Source: Zoroaster sp. YZ-2022 (Eukaryota; Echinodermata; Asteroidea; Forcipulatida; Zoroasteridae). From it: a stretch of 64,000 bases of DNA. Below the pieces are notes generated by a model, which was not told the origin of the DNA, did not search any database, and saw only the letters and a program-made list of their open reading frames with translations. Positions 47,875 through 60,376 of the stretch are shown here, piece by piece. Both the position numbers and the translations under genes were made by a program. The stretch's first letter is position 1. Each line of letters starts with the position of its first letter. The stretch is taken from assembly GCA_029582265.1 (NCBI GenBank), contig CM055820.1, forward strand, positions 14,621,695-14,685,694. The letters are read 5' to 3'.

Positions 47875-49085
47875 ATGTTAAAATGTACATCATCCAAGTA
47901 TATACAAGAGGCTGTTTTCGTGGTGTTGATCTGTCTGCTGTACACAATTGATTATGATGTTTTGTTACATAGATTATCACATGTATTTGGTTTCAAGAAT
48001 AACGTTATTGCCTGGTTCAAATCCTACCTTAATAATCGAACATGTAGAGTTAGGATCGCCAATGAATTTTCTGATCTAAGGTTCTTCACGGTTTGCCCCA
48101 AGGCATTAATCGGACCTCAGATGGCCTTCTTTATACTCAATATGTATGATATCATCACACGCTACCCTGGTATCAAAGCCCATTGCAGATGACACTCAGT
48201 TATACATTAATGTTGATCCCCGAATACCCGGTGAATCAGATCGAATTTCCACTTTATCTAAATGCATTTCGGAAATCAAATCACCTGGATGTCTAAAAAT
48301 ATGCTTCCTCAATGATGACAAAACCGAATTTTTTATTGTAAAACATTTAAAGTGTTTGATATCTCTTGTACCATAGGTAATGTCAAACCATCCACTATAA
48401 GGAAATCTTGACGATAAATTTGATAGGTGCGAACATGTCCCATCATGTATCATCAATTTGTAAGTCTGTTAATTTTCATCTCTTTGTTCTAATTTATCAC
48501 GTATCAGAATGTTCATTGATGATACCACATGCCACCATGCAGTCCGTGCAGTAACTGCTCGACTTGACTACGCTAACTCACTTCTCATAGGTTCATCAGC
48601 CAAAGAATTAAAAGACTTCAGCGACTTCAAAATAGGGCTGCTAAACTCATATTCAAGACAAAAAGTCTGGCCATATCTCCGCTCCTCCAACAGCTTCATT
48701 GGCTACCTATACAAAAACGTATCGATTTTAAAATTATGACTAGACGAAGAAGATAATGCCCCATCTTGATTCTTCGAATTATACCAATACCGTTTGGATA
48801 CAGTTCTGAAAAAGTTAAGCACTCATCTTTGTTCTGCAAATAAGGGTTTCTGCCCAAATCTGTGGAACAATCTCCCATCAGATATTCGTCATACTAGTGA
48901 ACTTCAGATGTTTAAGTAAACTTAAGACCAAAAGCTTTGTTGTACATCTTATTTTATTCAGTTAATTTAAGAATTACATCTCATTTTAGGGCACTGTTAA
49001 TTTAAGAAATTATTAAGTTGATCCATTTTGTAAAGCGCTGTGATACCTTTCAGTCGTGTAAGAGCGCTATATATAAATGCTATTA
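47875..49085 (+). pseudogene. LINE with degenerate reverse-transcriptase domain
   Basis: RT fingers/palm: TIDYDVLLHRLSHVFGF, VIAWFKSYLNNRTCRVRI, a damaged 'PQG..LGP' block and ADDTQLYINVD (48188 onward), the catalytic Asp-Asp box. A frameshift separates ADD from the preceding frame. Downstream pieces include LLNDDKTEF-like sequence, RLDYANSLLIGSSAKEL and WPYLRSSNS. The 3' end is AGCGCTGTGATACCTTTCAG and TAAGAGCGCTATATATAAAT plus a TATT/ATT tail (49035-49098), the same tail as SINE family A. Confidence 0.85.
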
Positions 49086-49101
49086 TTATTATTATTATAA
49101 T

Positions 49102-49291
49102 GATAAGCCTTATCGCTAATAGCACTGAAGCAACTGCCGCAAAGCATACAGGGATACAAAAAGGGGCATCTGTTTGGAGCAGCTTTTGTGACGTCAATAA
49201 TATTTGTTTGTCCGCGCGGCACGCAGTGGCGCTGTTGCGCCCACAGACATCCCGCAATACCTTGCAGCTGCTATTAGCGATAAGGCTTATC
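49102..49291. mobile_element. MITE with perfect 23-bp terminal inverted repeats
   Basis: 49102-49124 (GATAAGCCTTATCGC...) is the exact inverse complement of 49269-49291. It is inserted at the ATT tail of the adjacent LINE. The ends themselves contain the palindrome GATAAGCCTTATC. Interior is GC-richer (GTCCGCGCGGCACGCAGTGG). Confidence 0.85.
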
Positions 49292-49299
49292 GAGGTCAG

Positions 49300-49568
49300 G
49301 TTGGTAAACACTGCTGATTTTTTTAATTTTTTTTAATACAATCATAAATATTAAATCAACCAAAAATAATTTGCACAATTAACATTCTCCAATCCCTGCT
49401 GTTTTGAAGACTTTTTTTTTTTTTTTTTTAGGTAAGAAGATTCGAAGGCCTGTGTAGTACCAGCTTGCCTGGCTGGACGCGCAGCAACGTTACGTTAGGA
49501 CGGCCAATTAAAGGGCAGACCGGGTTCTGATGGCTGAAACAACAAGTTGTCGGGAACGAAGATCAATA
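49300..49568 (+). promoter_or_regulatory. Presumed promoter and 5' UTR of the esterase gene
   Basis: Less AT-rich than its surroundings from 49440, with a CCAAT-like GGCCAATTAA at 49502. No TATA box or initiator could be assigned, so this is inferred from position only. Confidence 0.3.
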
Positions 49569-52500
49569 ATGCAGGGTCTTTCATTATATTTCATCATTTG
49601 TGGTTTTATAGCAGGTACAGTTTTCAAACCTTTGCTTCATTTTCGTTTTAATGAAACATCTAATATTTCTATAAGGCTACTACTACTACTAGGCTACTAG
49701 TACTAGGCCTAGACTAGTATACAAAGGACTTTTTAAAAAGTTAATTATTCATTGTTGGGCATGTTGGTCAGGGCTGTAGCTAGTGGGGGTGGGGGTGCAC
49801 CGCCCCCCCCCCCTCCCCCCAGCGACTTTATAGAGTGTCCATTTTGGGGGGAAAAACAAGTAAATTTGTCTGGTCATATTAGTGTTGTTTCGGTAAATTT
49901 ACTAACAACAAATATTTGCGACCCACAACTCTGATGTCAAATAGACCTTATGCACATGACGTCATTTGAGTAGGGCGCCCTCGGCTAGAGGTCAAAAGAA
50001 GGTTGCTCATTGGCCCAATCTGTGCGCCGCGCGTGTATAGATGTGTGTTTTCCATTGTTTCATCATCGTTTTACCTCTAAGATGGCGGCGTGATGACGTC
50101 AACGCATAAGGTCTATTGGCTTCCACACCCCCCCCCCCCAAAGAAAATGCCTTCGCTATGCCCCTGATGTTGGTATTGGTAAAAAATTGAAGTTTGGTAA
50201 AATGCCAGTCAAAAGTAACGTTTTCACCTGAAAAATTTGCCCATTGCAAAGTCTCCCTCCAACAAAATCGCCTCCTAATAAAGTCAGCAGGGGTGACTTG
50301 ACTGGGGGAAACTTGACTGGTTTCTATCTGTTAGTGAGTAGTCTAGCTAGGATTTGTTTTTTTGAAGGGGGGGTGTAAGCTAAACATTGCTCCCTAGGTC
50401 AATGCATTCCACTGATGCTGGAGAAAAAAAATTGTATACAAGATCAATTTACTTTTACTTCATATCCTCAACCATTGTGTATGTCTACTCATAAAAATGA
50501 AGGACTTACATTTCTAACTAGCTGTTAGTCTTGTATCTCAACGTAACATTATTACATATTTCATGTAGAGCTACAGTGTATCAATTTAAGAAAAGGACAA
50601 ATTTAAAGGGAAGGTACAATGGTAATGTTAGTAATTGGCAAAGCTGCATGCTTCTGTGAGCAGGCTGACTCCATTTGAATAATTCCTTTTTAAAATACAT
50701 CCACGACAATCAAAGATTTTATTTTATTTTGTGGTATAAATTAATCAGCTTAATTAAGTTTTATGATTTTAATTTATGCATCAGCAGTGTAAATCTAACA
50801 TAGGAATCTCCATTAGCTATGGGATGTAAGGTGAAATTTAAGAATTTATGTTCTTTCTGTTTCCTTCTTAGGAGTGAGTGGTTTTGATGAGAATCAAGAC
50901 CCTGTAGTACAGCTTGGTAAAACGGCTGCAGTACGAGGTATTATCTTAAGAGCAGTCAACTCCTCAACACCTGTCTATAATTTCCGTGGCATCTACTATG
51001 CAGCACCCCCTGTTGGTAAACGACGATTTGGGCCACCTGCTAGAAGGAAGCCGTTTGAGGGTCTCTCTGATGGCACAAAGTTTGGGCCGCTTTGTCCTCA
51101 AAACCTGGAGATAACAGAGAACGCATTTGCTGGAATTCCTTTCCCGACACGGGAAATGAACGAAGATTGTCTGCATCTTAATATCTATACTCCCACCTTA
51201 AATCAAGAGGCAAACTTAGCCGTCATGGTGCACTTCTCGGGAGGTGCGTTTTCAAATGGGGGAGGAGGTTTCTATGATGGAACAGCCCTTGCTGCCCATC
51301 ACCAAGTAGTGGTGGTAACCGTAAATACTCGTCTTGGTGCATTAGGATATTTGAGTACCGGTGACGCATCGGCGCTAGGGAACTGTGGTCTTCTTGATCA
51401 AGGAAGCTCGTTGCATTGGATCGGCTCTCATATCAAACAATTTGGCGGCAACCCTGACATGATCACCATTTTGGGAGAGTCGTCGGGTGCAATGAGTGTC
51501 AGTCTACAGCTCCTGTTATCACTCAATGAAAAACTGTTCCAACGTGTGATTGCCCAGAGTGGTGTTGCCACATCCCCATTAACCCTGGTCCGCGACCCCA
51601 AACCGATTGCCGAGAAGTTAGCGAAGGCACTCAAGTGTCCCACCGATAACACAAGGGTAATGGTGGACTGCCTACGCCAGAAACCCGCAGACAAGATTGC
51701 AAGAATGAAACTCACAAGTAGCCCCATTGAGTTCGGCCCAGTTGTGGATGGCTTCTTCTTGAAGAATGATCCTAGGGAAATCCAGACCAAAGGACAAGTG
51801 GACAGAAAGGATATCCTTCTTGGATATAACAGCGACGAGGGAGGGAGATCTCTCCTTGAAGTTAGAGGATCTAGTAATATACATGAGCTTCTCTCTAAAG
51901 ATACATTTAGTCGATTTTTAGAAGAGATGGTAAGAAAGAGTTTAATTAGAAATTCATTGTAGAAAGAGGTCAGTGATGCAATGTGGAGATAAAGAGTGGA
52001 ATACTTTTTGGTGAATGGAAACATTTGAATGGATTTGAAAAATTGGTGGGACTTGGAGACAAATTGCATACTACTTGCAGAACTGGTCTTGTTTTGTACA
52101 TCTTTAGTTATTTTTTAAATATTATTATTATACATTTCTGGCAAAGACCACTCAGCCACGACACTCCAACTGTATGTATAGTTGAAAGTGTATAGATTGA
52201 TTAGGGTTTCAGCAATCAATGGGGGGGGGGGGGGGCGGTGGAGGGCATTTAGGAAAAGGGGTCAAAGAGAGGCAGGCCAACTTGTTAATATCACCCAACT
52301 CCACCAAACCTTATTCTCATTATTACATTCTCAATTCATTTCTGTCTTGGTATAGCTCTACATGGTGGTTCCTAAAGATTTGCCAGTCATCCCACTCGTC
52401 AAAGCCATCTCTAATATCTACATTGGCTCAGATGGATTGAGGGATGACGATCAAGCTAGACAGTATATGTCAGATATCATCACTGATTGTTTGTTTGTTG

Positions 52501-55112
52501 CTCCAACGGTCAATACTGCTGATGCATTGAGCGGTAAGTACGTAAGTCTTATTTCAATGGATGATCATTTAAAGTGGGCCCAGGGAGGGCGGTGTTGGGG
52601 TGAGGGGATGGTATATAATTTTTAGTAGATCCTTGATTCCATTATTTGTGATGAATTAAAGGGACAGTATTGTCACAGTCAGAGTAGACTTTCAACAGGG
52701 CATGGAATCGGTGTCATAGTTTAAGATGAGCACAGTGACTGGAAATTACTAGCTCATTTATGCAGCAGCAACGGTAATATGACCTTATCTTGTGGGGTAT
52801 TATGGCAGTCACTGAGTTAATCTGAAACTAGCACTCCGATTCCATGCCCTGTTGATAGTGACGATATTGTACCTTTAAGAGGCTGTTTATATATCTGAAA
52901 TAAAGCAAAAAAATCAGTTAAAAAATGCTGGTTGTAGTTTCTACACAGTGTAAGGAATTCAATTAAATATTTATGTTTCATGTACTCTTAATAAGAAAAA
53001 AGAGTGATTATTTAAACTTTTTCTCCTCGGAAATTACATCTGCATATTTTGTTTTACATTTATTGTTGAATATAATAGACTTGTTCACTTGTTAATGCCT
53101 TATAAGTCCTGGAAAACAAGAAATACATTATATGATGGTAATTCCCACCAGTTTGTCTCAACAAATATATTTGATCAGCGGGGGTGGACCTTGACACCAC
53201 CTGTCTGCTAGAGGCGGGTTCATTTACTGTCAGGTAGGTTAAACTTCAAAACTACCAGCCTGTCTGGTGGGTAACATTTGAAGAGAATAGCGCTGGTGGC
53301 TTTTTTAAATATTTTGTTATTCACTGTCAGTCACCCTAAACAAGGCCAATAGCCACTAAAGTGTAAGGGGTTACAGCGATATGTCATCCACTATTTAAGC
53401 AAGATTACATTTGTTGATGTTTTTCTTAAGTTGGTGGAAAGCAATCAGCTGGAAGGGCATTCCATTGTAATGCTGTTCTAGGGAAGAAGCTATCCAAATG
53501 GAACTTACTCTTGATTTCGGGGAGTCAAAGATAGCGAGGGTGTTCACCTGGTTATTTCTTGGATTGGTGGATTTTGTAATTTACCGTAAGGTACCGTACG
53601 ACCTATGTTTGGTTTAACTCATACTTATTATTTCTTTCCCTCTTCCCCCCATCTCCTTTCCAGAGAAAGGATTGACTATTTTCATGTATGAATTTGAGCA
53701 TCGTTCCTCCACCTCAACACTCCCATCTTGGGCCAAAGCAGATCATGGTGATGAAGAGGTTTACGTATGGGGTGAACCATTTATGGATAGGGGAGGGAAA
53801 GGACCGGAGGGATTTACGGAGGAGGAGAAAGAATTGTCCAGGAAGATGATGCTGTATTGGTCTAACTTCGCTAAATACGGGTAAGACTTAAATTCAATTC
53901 AATATTTATTTCACTTTATCAAAATGTTGAACATTAATTAATATAACATTATTGAAGAACATTAACCCTCCAGTGACTCCAAGGGTAAAAATCAGTCAAA
54001 ATGTAATATACTTGCCAAGGTATATCTAGTGCACTTGTGTTTAGTCAAGTACATTTACAGGTCAAAATGAGTCAACTGTTTTTGACTGCTAAAAGCATTG
54101 TCTGGTATTGTTCAGGGTGGTCAAAATGACAGTAAAAACCAGTCAAAAATGCCCCTGTGTGCACATTTGGGTCAACAGTCAAAACAAGCAGTTGACTGAT
54201 TCTGACCTCTGTAGCAACTTGTCACTAAAGTTGATCTATAGTAGGAGGGTTAATGATGATAAAGTGGTGGAGGCCCTTAGAGATATGTTCCCCAGCACCA
54301 AAGTTGCCAGGGGCCCTGGATGGATAATGGGGCTTATGCATGTAAAGGTACCATTCATTTTTTCAACCTTTCTTGCCATAGGGCCCCTTTTCATTCACTG
54401 AGGTTCTTCCCCTTCATGGGGACATCAGGAGACACATGCCCCCCATTCTAATAGAGGGTAGTCCTACCACAGTTGACCACACTGGAAAATTAAAATTCTT
54501 AAGAAAAACTCTGGGATTTTTATTTTCAAATCGCAGCCAATCCACCTGTGAAACAACATTTAAAAAATAACTGCACCACTGGTATTCACTACGTGTTTGT
54601 TTCTTTGATTGCTTTGAATCTATCTCCACAGGCCCGTAGGCTGGTTTGAAATCAGGGTGCTTCCTTTTTGCAGTAGAAAGTGGGGAAAAAATTGGTAGAA
54701 AGATCAATTTCATTCAAGAAATCTTTGATCTTTCATATTTTTCTCATGGAATTAAACAGTTCTCAGTTGTCTTGCAGAGGGGTGAGTTTCCTTGCCTTGT
54801 GGAGGGTCACATATCCTCCCCTGACCCTCCCCCCATCTCAAGCCTACTTGGCCTACTCAGTGGTGAATCAAGTTTGTTTCAACTTCTTCATGTTTGTTTC
54901 CTCTTCTCAGCAATCCCAACGGCAATGCCAAGTCAGATGACAGCTCTCTTCCTGTTCCCTATTGGCCAAGCTACCAACGTAGTCAAAGGAATTACATGCA
55001 GCTCGATGCCACCCCTCAAGTAGCCCAAAACCCCAAGCCAGAGAAGGTCATTTTCTGGAATAAGCTCTTCTCCTTCTGGAAGCTGGGAAAACGTAGACGG
55101 GATGAGTTGTAG
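49569..55112 (+). CDS. Carboxylesterase/cholinesterase-family esterase, complete, five exons
   Basis: Exons 49569-49614, 50872-51929, 52356-52533, 53664-53880 and 54911-55112 join in phase to 566 residues, the usual family size. The start MQGLSLYFIICGFIAGVSG is a signal peptide. An in-frame ATG 39 nt upstream (49530) would add 13 residues before it. Family blocks: FRGIYYAAPPVGKRRFGPP, NEDCLHLNIYTP, the HFSGGAFSNGGG oxyanion loop, GNCGLLDQGSSLHWI, GESSGAMS (Ser219), GYNSDEGG (Glu338) and ADHGDEEVYVWG (His455). Cys90/115 and Cys270/282 match conserved disulfides. The protein ends KRRRDEL, where RDEL is a KDEL-type ER-retrieval signal, so it should be a lumenal ER hydrolase of esters or amides. 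Substrate cannot be told. Introns hold three MITEs (49940-50117, 52658-52878, 53962-54253). Confidence 0.93.
49940..50117. mobile_element. MITE with ~14-bp inverted ends and paired TGACGTCA sites
   Basis: AATAGACCTTATGC at the left and GCATAAGGTCTATT at the right, each followed inward by an ATGACGTCA motif (about 49956 and 50093). TGACGTCA is the CRE/ATF consensus. It lies in intron 1 of the esterase. Confidence 0.8.
52658..52878. mobile_element. Palindromic MITE, 'GGGCATGGAATCGG' family, copy 5
   Basis: TTAAAGGGACAGTATTGTCA to GATATTGTACCTTTAAG; a well-preserved copy in esterase intron 3. Confidence 0.88.
52879..53663 (+). other. Esterase intron remainder, no gene seen
   Basis: AT-rich; ends in a CCCCCCATCTCCTTTCCAG polypyrimidine tract and acceptor. 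Confidence 0.5.
53962..54253. mobile_element. TTAA-flanked MITE, 'TTAACCCTCC' family, copy 2 (inverted)
   Basis: TTAACCCTCCAGTGACTCC to AGTAGGAGGGTTAA. The interior is the reverse complement of 12062-12389, including GCCCCTGTGTGCACATTTGG. Confidence 0.88.
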
Positions 55113-55264
55113 GAAGGTTTGTGAGGAAAAGAATGTTTTGAATATTTCTGTAAGAATATGAAAAGTGCCAGTGCCTAGGATTTTCAGTTTTGTAAACATG
55201 ACTAACATTGGGCAGAATGTAACCCTCTAAAACGGAGTAATGATGGTGCTTTGATTATGGTATC

Positions 55265-55634
55265 GTGGTACATAATAATAATAATGTGGATTTATATAGC
55301 GCACGTATCCACCAAACTGGTGCTCAAGGCGCATTATATTATTACCCCTGCTCATCAGGCGCATAAATCATTCCTGAAACCATCTCAGCTCCCTGGAGAG
55401 TATACAGCTCAATTGCTGCCATTTTGGCGCATATAGGGCTAATCAAACACAACAACCAATTCTGCCCTCACAGGTACCCATTTACCCCTGGGTGGAGAGA
55501 AGCAATTATGGTAAAGTGTCTTGCTCAAGGGCACAAGCACCATGGTCGCGATTGGGATTCGAACCCACATTCTGACGACTCAGCCATCAGAACACAAATC
55601 CGATGCACTTAAACCGCTCGACCATGGCACTCCA
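55265..55634 (-). mobile_element. tRNA-derived SINE (family A), inverted copy
   Basis: On the minus strand it starts ATGGAGTGCCATGGTCGAGC, with B box GGGTTCGAATCCCAATCGC, then TTGAGCAAGACACTTTACCA. It ends towards 55265 in GCGCTATATAAATCCAC and a TTATTATT tail. Confidence 0.88.
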
Positions 55635-55815
55635 TACATACAGTATTATTACATTCCAATTTTCATCACAATTTTGTTGCATGTGTGAGTTGATTGCAAA
55701 GCATTGGCAGATGCATGGTGGAGGGAGAGGGGGTTGCAAAGTAAGACATGTGCACTTATTACATACTGAAGTAATCATGGAAATTTTGTAATCAGTTTTG
55801 CATGGTTGAAAAGAT
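55635..55815. other. Spacer, no gene seen
   Basis: No recognised gene or repeat; the esterase poly(A) site is not evident between 55113 and here. Confidence 0.4.
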
Positions 55816-55990
55816 TAGGGGCCAATATCATAGAAAGGGGGCCAATATCATAGAAAGGGGCCAATACCATATAAAGGGGCCAATATCATAGAAAGGGGCC
55901 AATATCATAGAGCTAAGAAGGGACTTGGCATAATTGTTTTGGTTAAGCAATATAAAACGGACAATCAGTCAAAATCTAAAAATGTTATTA
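55816..55990. repeat. Short array of 'GGGGCCAATATCATAGAAA', five copies, with degenerate MITE
   Basis: Terminal sequence of the 'CCAATTTCATAGAGC' MITE family repeated in tandem (55820-55910), followed by remnants TAAGCAATATAAAACGGACA and CAGTCAAAAT. Confidence 0.75.
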
Positions 55991-56336
55991 AAAAGTTTGA
56001 CATGTAACCAATAAACCCTGCTGTTTCTATTCAATAAGTCATCCAGAAGGGGAGTCCAAAAGGCTTTTTTTTTTCAACCCTCTAGTTTTCAAGAAATTTT
56101 TCAATAAATTAACCTGTGAAAATGTTATCACAAAAGTGCTCAAGCTTTTGAGAAAACAAAAAACTGATAAAACTGTAAATTTGACATCTCTACGATGAAA
56201 ACACTTATGAGAAAACAATTTCTCGGGATGATTGATCACTTTACACCAAGTAAGTTTTTGGATAATAACTTTTTGATAATAACTTGTTAACTTGTTAATA
56301 ACTTGTTAACTTGTTAAGTTTTTGGATAATAACTTG

Positions 56337-56656
56337 TTAACCCTCCTGCAATCAGTGCAATTTTTGAAACAACCCATTCAGGCCACTCCAAGCCATTAGC
56401 TGTTGCCAGTGGTCTCCTATGGTTACCCTTCTGTGCACTGTCACACCACTGAGATTGCAGTGTAAAGTGGTCTCCCATCGATACATTGCAGGCCATACTA
56501 ATATGTTCAAACATTTACAGTGGCCTTGAGTGGCACACAGTTGATTTTGTAAGATTACTTGGAAAGGACAGCAGGCTTGTACATGTATGTACTGAAGGTT
56601 GCTAAAGAACAGAATTTAGTGGATCGGAGTGGCCTCCATGTGTAGGAGGGTTTTAA
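56337..56656. mobile_element. TTAA-flanked MITE, 'TTAACCCTCC' ends, different interior
   Basis: TTAACCCTCCTGCA to TGTAGGAGGGTTTTAA. The interior has GGCCACTC/GAGTGGCC-type inverted motifs and is unlike the other two copies. Confidence 0.7.
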
Positions 56657-56928
56657 TGTGATGATCTGTACATTACAAATGTTGTATCTTCCCTTTAAGA
56701 TGTTATTTGAAGCATTGACCTATTATTATTATTATTATTATTGACCTAGTTTGTTTATGAAGGAATGTTATTCTCAGGGAATCTGTGTCATAACAAATGT
56801 ACATACCAAAGAAATATAATAACATTGGTATTAATGGACCCAGCTATACAATGTACATGTACATTCCTGGTAATGTAATAGTATTCCTATGTACACAATC
56901 TGCCATGTACAGGTATGAATACATGCAT

Positions 56929-57188
56929 TGGCGGATCCAGGGGGGGGGGGGGGGGGCTAAGGGGGCTGTAGCCCCCCCCTAAAATCGTTTAAAAATGTTT
57001 TTTTGTTTTTTTTGTTAAAGAGAGAGAGAGAGAGGGGGAGGGGAGGGGCTAACACACGCACTCCCATTCCCACAGTGTGCTTTGTTTTTCTCTCCCTTTG
57101 ATTATTTCATTGTAATTTTTGTAGTACTGAAAAATAATTGTTTTTGATTCTCAGCCTCCCCCCCTAAAAAATGTTCTGGATCCGCCCA
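56929..57188. mobile_element. Small element with 'TGGCGGATCCAG' inverted ends
   Basis: TGGCGGATCCAG followed by a G-run (56929-56957); right end CTGGATCCGCC at 57177-57187. The interior contains AGAGAGAGAGAGAGAGGG. The family is unidentified. Confidence 0.75.
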
Positions 57189-57306
57189 TGACATGCTATT
57201 CACATGTAATTCACAGTCTGTTGTTTACATAACAGTCAAAGAGGAGTGTACACCATTCACATTGGTAATTACACCATTACAAAATTATTGAAATATAATC
57301 TACAAT

Positions 57307-57673
57307 CTTAACCCTAACCACCCCAAATCCTGCAAAATCCTCCAAGGGGCACTTTTCGGGAACATTTCATCACTGTTGGAAACTGGTCCTTTCACCTGTT
57401 CAAATGGGACAGATTTACTACCTGGCAAGAAGTACAGGACATAAGTACTGAATATGAAAGATCAACGAAAATGCATGGTGCATTTTGAAGATAAGGGCAT
57501 GTTTCCAAAAGTGCACTGATAGATTTTGGAGGATTCAGGAAGGTTCCTAGCCAGAATACCTGGGGGGTGCATTTTGAAGATAAGGGCATGTTTCCAAAAG
57601 TGCACTGATAGATTTTGGAGGATTCAGGAAGGTTCCTAGCCAGAATACCTGGGGGGGGGGGGGGGGGCTTAAT
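57307..57673. mobile_element. TTAA-bounded relative of the 43350-45344 element
   Basis: Starts TTAACCCTAACCACCCCAAA. 57420-57560 is the reverse complement of 43370-43500 (ATGAAAGATCAACGAAAATG, AGATAAGGGCATGTTTCC). An 88-bp part is tandemly duplicated (57480-57650), and a G-run lies beside the final TTAA at about 57671. Confidence 0.75.
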
Positions 57674-60151
57674 TGATGTGAAGCTGGGTTCTAAACATTC
57701 TGAGAGTTTATTCTGTCTGACATGTCATTTTTGAGAAAATGTGAAATGCATCACTGAGAAGAAGATAGATCAAGGCAGTGATCAATCTTCCTCATTAGAA
57801 TAAATGCACACAAATCAGAATGCATTTTCACTATTTTCTTGTTAGTGACACAATGAAATAACCTGAAACTTTCACATGTTAGTTTTTTTAGTTTGAAATA
57901 TCTCTTCAATCTTATAAAGTATGGATGCATTTACAGACATTTTACCAGTGGTTGTGTACAATTCCTTTATATTCAGTATTTTTGTCAGTCTGCCTCATAT
58001 TTTGCATGTTTTTCATTTAATTTCACCACCAATTTCTCCCAGAATAAGTAGAACAAATTAATTACTTATCTTATGAATGTGTAGAAATTGGTTTAAAATT
58101 TCTATCATTTATTAATCTTGTGATCCCTAAAAGTGAAATTATATTCCATGTATTCTAAGAAAATAACAGTATCAAGAATTGAATGAATAGTTTTGATCTT
58201 GATATTTTTTATCTTAGCTTAGTTTTGGATCATTTATTCTGTCATTAATGTAGAAAACAGCTTGCTGTGCTCTGCTGAATGTATTTTATATCTTAAAATG
58301 TGCTGATTGATTTTTTTCCTTTAAAAAATATCTTATTTTGATGGGATTAGTTTTTTCAATAAATATGCAGTAATATGTACGTGTCAGTGCAATCTCTTAA
58401 TTATACTTATTTAATTAAAGATAAATTATTTAAGTGTCAAAAATAATTTAGATTGCATAATTTGGTGTGTGATGTAAGTTTAATGAGAAGTGCAACATTG
58501 GTTTAATTAAAGACTTCAACAATTTAGATTAAAATAGAGGTTACACTTTTAATATCAAAATAAATGATGACAGTTTTACATAAAAACCCTTGATGATGGT
58601 ATCAAACATAACTTGAAATATTTCTGTCCCAGTTCTTAAAACCATGAATGAAATAATTTCTTGACCGAATTTTTGAATTCCTGATGGGAAAATTCCACAT
58701 TAAAATGATTACAAACAATTTCAATGCACTGTTTTAGTATTTTTTGTTTGTAACGACACAACTTCAACAAGTTGGTTAATGCCTGTGTTGATTCAAAGAA
58801 AGTATAAAGTATAATTGAAGAAACAGTTAAAAAATGTAACCTCTCCCTGTAATGAATTAATTGATTATGTGAAATGATTAATTTGCATTAAAATGTATAC
58901 AAACTGTATTAAGTAATAAGTGTTTTAACTACAACGGGTAACATCAATCATATGATTAAGACTGGAGTCTGAAGATGATTGTAATATTTTATAACATGTA
59001 TTGTTTTACAGTTGGCTTTTCAACATTTTGCAATAAACGGGTAGAAGTCATGATAACCTGATAACATTATTTAAGGAAACAAAATGTAACTTGTAAATTG
59101 TCTCTTATTACAGAAACTTGTCCATCCTGTCTTCCTATCTTATCTTAGTTATCTTAGTTCCTGCTACTCCATTTGTCAAAAAATAGGGATGTGAAACCAC
59201 CCAATCCTTCCCCCAACTGCTGCCGAACAAGTACCGGTAAGTGTAGCTTGGTCGTTTCACTGCAAAACCGTGGTGTTAAAACTACACAGCATGGGTCTTC
59301 TTATTGGCAACTTGCCATTATGAACACCATGGAAGAATATAGTTGACACCACTTATATTATTTAAACCCATTTTTTGCAGGATGGGTCTCCTCTGTCATC
59401 TCCCAACGGTTCCTATCTATTTTTGTTACATTCTGTGTTCCTCATAAACCTCATCATTAAATCTTGTCTCTGTGGAATCTCACGTTATTATCATTTCCGG
59501 AGGACAACTTCATCAAAATCCGATTATCTCTGGAACACACACTCCAATCTTCCCGTTCCTATTCGTAACTGTTTTGAATTGTTAATTTACACAAAAGTGT
59601 CCCAAATAAAATTATTGTAATAAAACTGAGAGCGTCACAGCACCTTCACCAGATATTATTCCATTACCAGCTGCATGGATAGAATATAACTGTCTCTTCG
59701 TATTTTCATCAAAACTAGACTAGTTTACCAGTCAGCAGCTCGCATAATGTCACCCTGAAGAGCCAATAATAGTTACACTGAGTCGTGTCTAACCAAGCTA
59801 CAGACTTGTACCAGTCTACCTTCTTCCTCCTTGAATTTTTGCCAGCATCAACGAGCACGTTCCAAGCAAACTTGGCCACATGATCGGACCGCAGCTATGC
59901 CTGGCATCCCACCGACGTGCGCTCGCTTAGGTCGGCTCATCTATTACTTGAATAACCCCGAACGATAAAACAACTGGTAATATTATCTGACGTAGGATGG
60001 ACTTATACGGTAGTTAGTTTGTACCGGTGAGCACCGTATCAGTGAAGTGATGAAGTTAAAGTTTAGTAGCCAGTTATAAGCTGATATATCTGTAATATAT
60101 ATAAGTGTATTATACACTTTTGTTATGATGTCTGTAAATGCATCCATACTT
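57674..60151. other. AT-rich intergenic DNA, no gene seen
   Basis: Degenerate dispersed repeats with motifs such as GTGCAACATTGGTTTAATTA (58490) and TAACCTCTCCCTGTAATG (58838). No convincing exon or RNA gene. Confidence 0.5.
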
Positions 60152-60376
60152 AAATGGACAGTATCGTCACGATCAACAGGGCATGGAATCAGAGTGCTTT
60201 AGTTTTAGATTAACTCAGTGACTGAAAATAATACCCCACATGATAAGTTCATATCACCGTTGCTGCTGCATAAATAAGCCAGAAGTTTCAGTCACTGTGT
60301 TCATTTTAAACAAGGACACCGATTCCATGCCCTGTTGAAAGTCTGCTTTGATCGTGACGATGTTGCCCCTTTAACA
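60152..60376. mobile_element. Palindromic MITE, 'GGGCATGGAATCGG' family, copy 6
   Basis: TTAAATGGACAGTATCGTCA to GACGATGTTGCCCCTTTAA, with both arms intact. Confidence 0.88.

Noticed and set aside
51428..52069. Minus-strand 213-residue frame
   Set aside because: Shadow of the esterase exon 50872-51929; no homologous motif on the minus strand.
59375..59620. 81-residue frame (MQDGSPLSSPNGSYLF...)
   Set aside because: No family resemblance, no splice context and AT-rich surroundings; likely chance.
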